NCBI GenBank assembly: GCA_945607605.1
Contig: CALYZE010000006.1
Location: 1-58,360, forward strand
Direction: 5' to 3'
DNA: 58,360 nt
DNA from: an uncultured Bacteroides sp.
GTDB lineage: Bacteria > Bacteroidota > Bacteroidia > Bacteroidales > Bacteroidaceae
Of this stretch, positions 36,984 to 43,936 are shown piece by piece. The position numbers and the translations under genes are program-made. The notes beneath the pieces were generated by a model. It was given only the letters and a program-made list of their open reading frames with translations. It had not been told where the DNA came from and ran no database searches. Within the stretch, counting starts at the first letter, position 1. Every line of letters begins with the position of its first letter.

Positions 36984-38411
36984 ATGAGAACCATATTAAT
37001 CGTAGAAGATGATATTACTTACGGTATGATGCTTAAAACGTGGCTTGGGAAAAAAGGTTTTCAAGTAACGTCAGTCAGCAGTATTGCCCGTGCTCAAAAA
37101 CAAATTGAGACGGAACACATCGACCTGATATTATCCGACCTGCGCTTACCTGACAAGGACGGCATTGACCTGCTGAAATGGTTGGGCGAATACGGTTCAT
37201 CGATTCCGCTTATCATCATGACGGGATATGCGGATATACAATCTGCCGTACAGACAATGAAATTAGGTGCCTGTGATTACATTGCCAAGCCAGTGAATCC
37301 GGATGAATTACTAAAGAAAATGAATGAAGCTCTGAACCCCTCACCCACCGCTTCAAAACAGACCGACAGTTTCATCCCATCAGACTCACCGTTTCATCCC
37401 ATGAAACCAACTGTTTCATCCCATGAAACAATCACTCCCGTCAAAGAAAAAAATCCTGCTGAGAAAGAGGATACCCATATCTCAACCTCCTCCGAGTACT
37501 TGGAAGGAGAGAGCGACGTAGCCAAGCAACTTTATAATTATGTCAGACTGGTTTCTCCTACTCATATGTCTGTACTCATCAACGGAGCCAGTGGAACAGG
37601 TAAAGAGTATGTAGCTCATCGCATCCATCAACTCAGTAAACGTGCCAAACAACCATTTGTAGCCATAGACTGCGGCTCCATTCCCAAGGAACTGGCTGCT
37701 TCCGAATTCTTCGGTCATATAAAAGGAGCTTTCACCGGTGCACTCACTGACAAGACAGGCGCTTTTGTGGCTGCCAATGGGGGTACTATCTTTCTGGATG
37801 AAATAGGAAACCTGAGTTACGAAGTACAGATACAACTACTCCGCGCCCTGCAAGAGCGTAAAGTACGTCCTGTAGGATCTACAAAAGAAATACAAGTAGA
37901 TGTACGTTTAGTCTCTGCCACCAATGAGAATCTGGAACAAGCCATTGAGAAAGGTACGTTTCGTGAGGATTTGTATCATCGCATCAATGAATTTACCCTA
38001 CGCATGCCACAACTGAAGGAACGTCACGAAGATATTCTTCTCTTCGCCAATTTCTTCCTCGACCAAGCCAATCGAGAAATGGACAAACACTTGATAGGCT
38101 TTGACGATAAAGCATCCAGGGCTTTATTAGAATACCATTGGCCGGGTAATCTGCGTCAGATGAAAAACATAGTACGCCGTGCCACGCTGTTGTCTCAGGG
38201 CAAGTTTATTACCATTGAGGAACTGAGCGATTTGCAAGAACCCGTTCCCACCGTAACAGGCCTCCCACTGCGCAACGAGGAAACCGAGAAGCAACAGATT
38301 CTCGAAGCACTTCGCCAAACGGGAAACAATAAGAGTCGTGCTGCGCTATTGTTGGGAATCGACCGTAAAACATTATACAACAAACTGAAGTTATACGGAA
38401 TGGAGAATTAG
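36984..38411 (+). CDS. sigma54-dependent (NtrC-family) response regulator
   Basis: This 475-residue transcription activator has an N-terminal receiver (Asp52 in LSDLRLP, Lys102), an AAA+ domain with Walker A GASGTGKE (201-208), the sigma54-contacting GAFTGA loop (248-253) and Walker B GGTIFLDE (266-273), and a Fis-type C-terminal helix-turn-helix (about 430-470, NNKSRAALLLGIDRKTLYNKL). The start at 36984 follows a promoter element at 36947. The frame is open to 36900, but that part would precede the promoter. The linker after the receiver contains three copies of a palindromic DNA repeat at 37369-37429 that are read in different frames. It is divergent from the operon that carries the hybrid kinase. 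Confidence 0.95.
   Translation: MRTILIVEDDITYGMMLKTWLGKKGFQVTSVSSIARAQKQIETEHIDLILSDLRLPDKDGIDLLKWLGEYGSSIPLIIMTGYADIQSAVQTMKLGACDYIAKPVNPDELLKKMNEALNPSPTASKQTDSFIPSDSPFHPMKPTVSSHETITPVKEKNPAEKEDTHISTSSEYLEGESDVAKQLYNYVRLVSPTHMSVLINGASGTGKEYVAHRIHQLSKRAKQPFVAIDCGSIPKELAASEFFGHIKGAFTGALTDKTGAFVAANGGTIFLDEIGNLSYEVQIQLLRALQERKVRPVGSTKEIQVDVRLVSATNENLEQAIEKGTFREDLYHRINEFTLRMPQLKERHEDILLFANFFLDQANREMDKHLIGFDDKASRALLEYHWPGNLRQMKNIVRRATLLSQGKFITIEELSDLQEPVPTVTGLPLRNEETEKQQILEALRQTGNNKSRAALLLGIDRKTLYNKLKLYGMEN
37369..37429. repeat. three 17-base palindromic repeats with 22-base period inside the response-regulator gene
   Basis: The unit GTTTCATCCCATGAAAC occurs perfectly at 37391-37407 and 37413-37429, and with a degraded right arm at 37369-37385. 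Each perfect copy is a 7-base inverted repeat around CCC. The copies start exactly 22 bases apart. Because 22 is not a multiple of three, each copy is translated in a different frame (FIPSDSP, FHPMKPT, VSSHET), so the repeat is conserved at the DNA or RNA level, not as protein. It falls in the disordered linker between the receiver and AAA+ domains. Confidence 0.8.
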
Positions 38412-38679
38412 TCAACGTGAGGAATAATTCCACACTCCATTCCCCACTTTCCACAGTTTTCCCCACTATTCCATAGTATACCGTAACCTCTGTTTCTCCT
38501 TGCATCATTGATAAACAATCTCTTACGTTTTTTTCTACTTCTTTGGCATATCATTTGAACATATATTAGTGTAAGCATAAACCTCTAGTAGAACGAGACA
38601 CTTAAACTAAACTGATTATATATGTAATTTTAAAGCAAATGTATTGATGACCTAAGTTAGTATTAGTAGCAGCCCTGTT

Positions 38680-38687
38680 TATGTTTG
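38680..38687 (+). promoter_or_regulatory. Bacteroides -7 promoter-like element in noncoding region
   Basis: TATGTTTG fits TAnnTTTG. There is no protein start downstream before the terminator, so if active it would make a transcript of about 190 bases. A matching -33 TTTG was not found. Confidence 0.35.
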
Positions 38688-38694
38688 TTTGTGG

Positions 38695-38883
38695 TGGTTT
38701 TTTCTTGGCATGACTTGGACTCATGCCAAGTTTGCCAAGAAAGAACTCAACAAAAAGCTGAAAGTTTGATAACTATAACTGATGCTACTCAACAAAAACA
38801 TCTGTCAAGACTGCCGAAGAACAGTAAGCACGCTAACAAAAAAAACCGTTCCCTCCTTGTCTATTCTAGGGAACGGTTTTTTT
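38695..38883 (+). ncRNA. candidate small RNA
   Basis: The interval runs from just after the TAnnTTTG element to the end of a strong terminator. It contains two mutually exclusive 10-base stems near its 5' end, an unstructured A-rich middle, and a terminator hairpin with a seven-T tail, which is the usual plan of a trans-acting bacterial small RNA. It does not match an RNA family I can name by eye. The alternative is that it is merely the 3' end of the regulator mRNA. Confidence 0.35.
38838..38883. terminator. bidirectional rho-independent terminator
   Basis: The stem CCGTTCCCT (38846-38854) and AGGGAACGG (38868-38876) is extended by eight A before and seven T after, with a 13-base loop. It works on either strand and so can end both the plus-strand transcript(s) and the S9 peptidase operon coming from the right. 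Confidence 0.9.
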
Positions 38884-38918
38884 ATGATCAAGCAATGTTA
38901 TTCCATCACTTGTCTCAT

Positions 38919-41456
38919 CTACCAATGTCTTTCCGGATAAAGGTCATTCCACCAAGCCGGACTATCTTGCAACCAGCGTGCAAACCATGCCATGATGGAG
39001 TTTTGCCACAATTCCCGTTTGGCATAATCCGAAACGAAGTGATTCTCACCCTCTACCGTAATAAATTCGACCGGTTTTCCCAGAATTTTCAATGCATTAT
39101 ACAGCTGGATACTTTCGCCAATCGGCACATTCGTATCTACCGTACCATGCAACAACAGCAAGGGCGTCTTTATTTTATCTGCATTAAACAAGGCACCTTG
39201 TTTTGTGAACAGATCGGGATTATTCCACGGATAACTTCCGGCAGCAGCCACAGAGTTATAAGAATATCCCCAGAAACCCTCTCCCCAATAACTCATTACA
39301 CTACTGATTCCTGCGTGTGAAGCAGCAGCAGCAAACATGTCAGTTTTTGTCTGCAAATACATCGTCATAAAACCCCCATAAGAAGCACCCAAACAACCGA
39401 TACGTTTTTCATTCACAAACGGATGAGCTTCACAGAATTTCTTTGTTCCTTCTATAATTTCATCAGCAGTACGCTCGCCCCATGCGTTCACATGGCGGGC
39501 AGAAAACTCCTGACCATATCCGATAGTGCCACTCGGCTGTATAACGTAAACGACATAATCACGCGAAGCAAATAATTGGGCACCGTAAGGAGAAGTGATG
39601 CCACGCGTTGTAGGCGTTGTGCCGCCATAATAATAAACGATGAGCGGATATTTCTTATTCGGATCGAAGGAAGGAGGCAAACAGACCATACCTTCAATTT
39701 TAGTACCGTCAGCTGCTGTAAAATTCCATTCTTTCATCTTACCAAACTCAATCTTATCTAAAGTGGGCTGCATAGGATTCGCTAGCAAGGTAGAAGTTTT
39801 CTTCTTTACATCATAGGTATAGGCAACTCCCACACTGAAATTTCCACCTCCCACATAAGCAGCTATTGCCGGATTGTCTTCTGCCAGCGTAAAAGAAGTA
39901 ATTACATCTTCCTTTAGCGGTAACTTTTCAAATTTCCCATCTTTCGGGGTATAGCGATAGATGCGTTGGCAATCTTTATCGGTAGTGGTAAAATAAATGC
40001 AACCGTCCGTACGATTCCATTGCAGAGGATGGACCGTCGGATCGAAGTCGCGTGTGATAGGGGTAACTTTCTTTGCAGGCAAGTCCATAATGAATGCCTG
40101 AGTATCAAAATCATTAGCGATAGGATGTTCCCCACAGTTCTTACCAATACCTCCGAAAGCAGACGGACTACCGGTCAGCAGAAGCTGTTTCCCATCCGGA
40201 GAGTAGGAAGCACCTCCCACATAAGCATCCCACGAAATCAGCGTATCCGTCTTCATGGTAGCCAATTCAATCTCAAACAAAGAAGAAAGCGAAAAAGGGC
40301 ATTCTGTGATGTTAGATTTGGAAGTAGAGCACAATAATTTCTTCCCGTCAGGAGAAATGTCATTCAGATAAACACTATGGCTTCCGTAAGTCAGCCGTTC
40401 AGAGAGTCCGGTAGTTACATCATACTTCACAAGATAATAACGGTTGCGGGAATTCGGGATGCGATCATTGGGATGCAGGATACGTTTCAATGGTCCACTC
40501 ACCTTTTCACCTTCATCGTTAGGCATAAAAATCAAGTAATCTTCTGTAGGCGACCAATAAAAAGAACCTTCGGGCACATTCTTAACCAATACCTCTTCAC
40601 GCATAGTGACAGGATCGTACACCACCAGATCATTCTGTTGCTCACCTATCACCGTATAATAGAGTTTATTACTACTAGGCATCCAACGCATACTTTCGTT
40701 GGCATTGGGCAACAAAACACGTCCGGTCTTTACTTCCGTCAACTCACAGCGTGTCTTGGAACGCTTCGTAGAGTAATTGTCCGAATAACGTGTCAACAAA
40801 AACTTTCCGTTTGGTGAAAGAGACACCGAACTGACGCGGCAACCGAATGCAGTATGGTACAAAGAGAAACGTCTCTTTAAATCCGGAGCCATCTGATAAC
40901 CTACATCTGCAAAATCTTTCTCTTTTTCAAATTCACATTTTAAAACCGGCTGTATCTTGTCGTCTGCAGAGGACAGCAGTTTAATAACAATCTCATTATC
41001 TGCTTCCGGTTCAAGTCGCAGGCTCACCACCGTTGGATGAACCTTAGAAAGACTGTCTTCCGCAGTTTCTTTCGTTTGCTTGGATACACCGTTTACAAAC
41101 ACTTCAAAACGAGCAGGAGAATAGATATTGAGCTTCCCTCTCATAAAGCGTTCTGCACGCAAATTAGTGCTGAAGAGATAAAGTAGATTATCCTTATCAG
41201 CCTTTTGCACAGCTACATAGCCAGCAGTATCAACCGGCATACATTCATACAGATGTCCTTCAAAATCAAGATTGATATGTGTCTTCAGAAGATTGCTGAT
41301 CGTAAACTTTTCTCCGATAAAGTTGAGGCTATCACCTTGAAGGGGAGTTCGTAGCGCAACGGCAGGACGGACATTGTATTCAGTAACCCTATCTTGGGCC
41401 TGAGCCGTCAATCCTACCAGAAGCAACAGCCCTGATAAAATAGTCGTTTTTTTCAT
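38919..41456 (-). CDS. S9 family (prolyl oligopeptidase/DPP-like) serine peptidase, exported
   Basis: This is an 845-residue exported serine peptidase with a signal peptide (residues 1-20, ending AQA-QD). The central region forms a beta-propeller with WD-like/PD40 repeats (SPNGKFLLTR, SPDGKKLLC, SPDGKQLLL). The C-terminal alpha/beta hydrolase domain has the triad Ser692 (GASYGGF), Asp774 (HGTVDTNVP) and His806 (GENHFV). The residues defining dipeptidyl-peptidase IV versus acylaminoacyl-peptidase activity were not assigned. It follows rluA by 22 bases in the tetR-fabG-rluA unit. Confidence 0.95.
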   Translation of the reverse strand: MKKTTILSGLLLLVGLTAQAQDRVTEYNVRPAVALRTPLQGDSLNFIGEKFTISNLLKTHINLDFEGHLYECMPVDTAGYVAVQKADKDNLLYLFSTNLRAERFMRGKLNIYSPARFEVFVNGVSKQTKETAEDSLSKVHPTVVSLRLEPEADNEIVIKLLSSADDKIQPVLKCEFEKEKDFADVGYQMAPDLKRRFSLYHTAFGCRVSSVSLSPNGKFLLTRYSDNYSTKRSKTRCELTEVKTGRVLLPNANESMRWMPSSNKLYYTVIGEQQNDLVVYDPVTMREEVLVKNVPEGSFYWSPTEDYLIFMPNDEGEKVSGPLKRILHPNDRIPNSRNRYYLVKYDVTTGLSERLTYGSHSVYLNDISPDGKKLLCSTSKSNITECPFSLSSLFEIELATMKTDTLISWDAYVGGASYSPDGKQLLLTGSPSAFGGIGKNCGEHPIANDFDTQAFIMDLPAKKVTPITRDFDPTVHPLQWNRTDGCIYFTTTDKDCQRIYRYTPKDGKFEKLPLKEDVITSFTLAEDNPAIAAYVGGGNFSVGVAYTYDVKKKTSTLLANPMQPTLDKIEFGKMKEWNFTAADGTKIEGMVCLPPSFDPNKKYPLIVYYYGGTTPTTRGITSPYGAQLFASRDYVVYVIQPSGTIGYGQEFSARHVNAWGERTADEIIEGTKKFCEAHPFVNEKRIGCLGASYGGFMTMYLQTKTDMFAAAASHAGISSVMSYWGEGFWGYSYNSVAAAGSYPWNNPDLFTKQGALFNADKIKTPLLLLHGTVDTNVPIGESIQLYNALKILGKPVEFITVEGENHFVSDYAKRELWQNSIMAWFARWLQDSPAWWNDLYPERHW

Positions 41457-41478
41457 TGAATTTAGTTATAAGTAGATT

Positions 41479-42150
41479 TCAAATTGTTTCAAAGCCATTC
41501 CACAGATTTCCGGAAGGAATAGCCGCCTCCACTTCAATCACCTCTTTGGAAACCGGATGTACAAAACGGATAAAGCGCGCATGGAGGCAAATACTGCCAT
41601 CCGGATTGGAACGAGGAAAACCGTATTTCAAATCACCTTTGATGGGACAGCCCATTTTTGCCAACTGGCAACGAATCTGATGATGACGACCGGTCTTTAA
41701 ATCTATCTCGAGTAAATAATAGTTCTGCGATTTTCCAATGAGCCGGTAATGCAGAATCGCTTTCTTGCTACCCGGTTTCTCTTTATCATGCGCATAACTC
41801 TTATTCTGTTTTTCATTTCGTACCATATAGTGCACCAATTCTCCTTCTTCCTCAGGAGGTTGGTTTTTCACCACTGCCCAATAAGTTTTCTTCACCTCAC
41901 TGTTCTTGAACATTTCATTGAGACGAGAAAGCGCCTTGCTGGTTTTAGCAAAAACAACAAGGCCGCTCACGGGACGATCCAATCGGTGTGTGACACCAAT
42001 AAAGACATTGCCGGGCTTATCGTACTTCTCTTTCAGGTATTGCTTTACAATTTCTGAAAGCGGCGTATCACCCGTCTTGTCTCCCTGAACGATCTCGGAA
42101 GCGGTCTTGTTGACTATAATGATATGATTGTCTTCGTATATGACAGTCAT
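41479..42150 (-). CDS. RluA-family pseudouridine synthase
   Basis: The enzyme converts uridine to pseudouridine in rRNA or tRNA. The 223-residue protein lacks an S4 domain, as in RluA/TruC-type members. The catalytic Asp58 is in the family motif VTHRLDRPVSGLVVFAKT, followed by the LKTGRHHQIRCQLA segment near residue 155. The target base is unknown. It lies eight bases after fabG. Confidence 0.93.
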   Translation of the reverse strand: MTVIYEDNHIIIVNKTASEIVQGDKTGDTPLSEIVKQYLKEKYDKPGNVFIGVTHRLDRPVSGLVVFAKTSKALSRLNEMFKNSEVKKTYWAVVKNQPPEEEGELVHYMVRNEKQNKSYAHDKEKPGSKKAILHYRLIGKSQNYYLLEIDLKTGRHHQIRCQLAKMGCPIKGDLKYGFPRSNPDGSICLHARFIRFVHPVSKEVIEVEAAIPSGNLWNGFETI

Positions 42151-42158
42151 TGGCTTTC

Positions 42159-42905
42159 TTACATATTCATACCACCATCTACCTGAATCACCTGACCAGA
42201 TACATAAGCTGACATATCAGAAGCCAGGAAAGTAGCAATATTTGCAACATCTTCGGGAGTACCTCCACGACGCAAAGGAATCTTCTTGCTCCATTCTGCC
42301 TTTACTTCGTCAGACAAGGCAGCAGTCATGTCGGTCATAATAAAGCCCGGTGCAATAGCATTGGCACGAACACCTCGTGAACCCAGTTCTTGTGCAATAG
42401 ACTTAGCCAAAGCAATCATGCCTGCTTTAGAAGCAGCGTAGTTAGCCTGTCCTGCATTACCGTGAACACCTACAACAGAGGCCATATTAACAATGCTACC
42501 TGCTTTTTGGCGCATCATAATCGGGCTACATGCATGAATAAAATTGAACGCAGATTTCAGATTTACGTTAATAACCATATCCCATTGTTGCTCGCTCATA
42601 CGCATCATCAGACCATCACGAGTGATACCGGCATTGTTCACTAAAACATCAATACGTCCGAAGTCTTTGTGAATGGCCTCTACCACTTTAGCAGTATCTT
42701 CAAAGTTAGCTGCATTAGAAGCATAACCTTTTGCTTTTACGCCTAAGGCTTCTATTTCTTTGGCTGTAGCTTCAGCATTTTCATCCATCACTAAGTCAGT
42801 GAATGCGATATTTGCACCTTCTTGAGCAAACTTTAAAGCGATAGCCTTGCCTATGCCGCGTGCAGCACCAGTTACAATGGCTGTTTTCCCGTTTAATAAT
42901 TTCAT
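42159..42905 (-). CDS. fabG: 3-oxoacyl-ACP reductase FabG
   Basis: FabG is the NADPH-dependent reductase of fatty-acid elongation. The 248-residue short-chain dehydrogenase has the TGAARGIG cofactor loop (12-19), NNAG (90-93), and the catalytic Ser143, Tyr156 and Lys160, with a C-terminal VSGQVIQVDGGMNM typical of FabG. It lies 13 bases after a tetR gene, so a TetR regulator may control it. Other SDR enzymes share these motifs, but length and C-terminus favour FabG. Confidence 0.93.
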   Translation of the reverse strand: MKLLNGKTAIVTGAARGIGKAIALKFAQEGANIAFTDLVMDENAEATAKEIEALGVKAKGYASNAANFEDTAKVVEAIHKDFGRIDVLVNNAGITRDGLMMRMSEQQWDMVINVNLKSAFNFIHACSPIMMRQKAGSIVNMASVVGVHGNAGQANYAASKAGMIALAKSIAQELGSRGVRANAIAPGFIMTDMTAALSDEVKAEWSKKIPLRRGGTPEDVANIATFLASDMSAYVSGQVIQVDGGMNM

Positions 42906-42918
42906 ATTATTTTTTAAG

Positions 42919-43527
42919 TTATTGATTAATGTTTCTATTTTTTTCTGTTGCGCCTAATGCTCCCAGTACTAATCGGGTTACATAACTATCACGCTGCTCC
43001 TCATTCAGATAGGAGCCTACATGTCCGCGAATATAAGGGGCTTCAATCCCTTTGACGCAATAATGTATAATTTCAGCAGTCATATCCAAATCATCTATCC
43101 GGAAAACCTCTTTTTCCATGCCTTCACGTAATACCTCCTTAAATAGCTGGATTTCCTTGGCATCAAAACGCTTCCGAACCTTCTCTACCCGCCAAATATC
43201 ACGGAAAAAATTGGCACGAAGAGTTCCATTACGGTAAACAACCTCTTTCACCGCATCCAAATGAGTATAGATCATCTCTATCAGTTTTTCATCCGGTTGA
43301 ATGTTTTTCTCAGTCACGCACTTCATCATATCCGAGAGAATATCTAACTCAGACGCAACAACTGCCAAATAAATATCTTCTTTACTTTTAAAATAGGTAT
43401 AAAGAGTTCTTCTACCTTTTTTGGAAGCGAGAGCGATATCATTCATCGTGGTATTTTCCACACCCATCTTTGCAAATAACTGACGGGCAACGTCCACTAG
43501 TTTAGCTTTTGTTTTCGATACGGTCAT
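42919..43527 (-). CDS. TetR family transcriptional regulator
   Basis: This 202-residue repressor-type protein has an N-terminal helix-turn-helix (residues about 10-55, FAKMGVENTTMNDIALASKKGRRTLYTYFKSKEDIY) and an all-helical ligand-binding C-terminal half. It is the first gene of the tetR-fabG-rluA-S9 operon. A perfect 9-base inverted repeat lies between its promoter elements at 43564-43587, which suggests autoregulation and control of fabG. The ligand is unknown; by context an acyl-CoA or fatty acid is possible. Confidence 0.95.
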   Translation of the reverse strand: MTVSKTKAKLVDVARQLFAKMGVENTTMNDIALASKKGRRTLYTYFKSKEDIYLAVVASELDILSDMMKCVTEKNIQPDEKLIEMIYTHLDAVKEVVYRNGTLRANFFRDIWRVEKVRKRFDAKEIQLFKEVLREGMEKEVFRIDDLDMTAEIIHYCVKGIEAPYIRGHVGSYLNEEQRDSYVTRLVLGALGATEKNRNINQ

Positions 43528-43558
43528 AGATTAATTGCACATTGCTTAATAATTTGAG

Positions 43559-43566
43559 CAAAAGTA
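43559..43566 (-). promoter_or_regulatory. Bacteroides -7 promoter element for the tetR operon
   Basis: On the minus strand this reads TACTTTTG, matching TAnnTTTG, 31 bases before the tetR start. A CTTG at 43587-43590, a near match to the -33 TTTG, lies 20 bases further upstream. Confidence 0.6.
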
Positions 43567-43587
43567 AGATATTTCCGCATATCTTAC
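43564..43587. promoter_or_regulatory. palindromic operator for TetR
   Basis: GTAAGATAT (43564-43572) and ATATCTTAC (43579-43587) form a perfect 9-base inverted repeat with a six-base spacer. It fills the space between the -33-like and -7 elements of the tetR promoter, so a bound dimer would block RNA polymerase. Size and place are typical of TetR-family operators. Confidence 0.65.
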
Positions 43588-43714
43588 AAGAAATTGCATA
43601 TTTTATTAACAACCGGATAAAATAAGCTACTTATTTATTTTCCCAGATATAAATCTATGAATCAACCTCTTAAAAAAATGAGCCCATCTATTTCCAAAAA
43701 TAACATGCCTTTTA

Positions 43715-43745
43715 TTTGCATATACAAAAGAAAGCTGTACCTTTG
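43715..43745 (+). promoter_or_regulatory. promoter of tRNA-fMet (-33 and -7)
   Basis: TTTG at 43715-43718 and TACCTTTG at 43738-43745 are separated by 19 bases, matching both parts of the Bacteroides consensus. The tRNA 5' end lies 15 bases after the -7 element. Confidence 0.8.
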
Positions 43746-43759
43746 CACTCACAAAACAC

Positions 43760-43832
<73 letters not shown>

Positions 43833-43837
43833 CTAAG

Positions 43838-43868
43838 AAAAAAAGAATCGCAATTGCGATTCTTTTTT
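43838..43868. terminator. bidirectional terminator between tRNA-fMet and the polysaccharide locus
   Basis: GAATCGC and GCGATTC around AATT form a near-perfect palindrome flanked by a run of A and a run of T, so it functions on both strands. It ends the tRNA transcript and the acetylesterase end of the opposite-strand operon. Confidence 0.88.
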
Positions 43869-43936
43869 CTTTTTATATAGATTCACTCTCATTCCAACCC
43901 TTCCATGGATGACCTAAGCATAGGAATTTTCTCAAA

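Larger units (their letters stand above)
38412..38918. other. 507-base convergent intergenic region with structured elements
   Basis: No convincing protein gene is seen here. The region holds a near-match to a sigma54 promoter at 38544-38559, a canonical TAnnTTTG at 38680-38687, two competing 10-base inverted repeats at 38701-38742, and a strong bidirectional terminator at 38838-38883. The opposite-strand S9 peptidase gene ends at 38919. Confidence 0.6.

Noticed and set aside
37369-37429. CRISPR-like regularly spaced repeats
   Set aside because: Only three copies of 17 bases with 5-base gaps inside a coding gene; no spacers, leader or cas genes.
38685-39320. Plus-strand open frame of 211 codons in and beyond the intergenic gap
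   Set aside because: It runs through the strong terminator and then antisense into the S9 peptidase gene; no recognisable domain.
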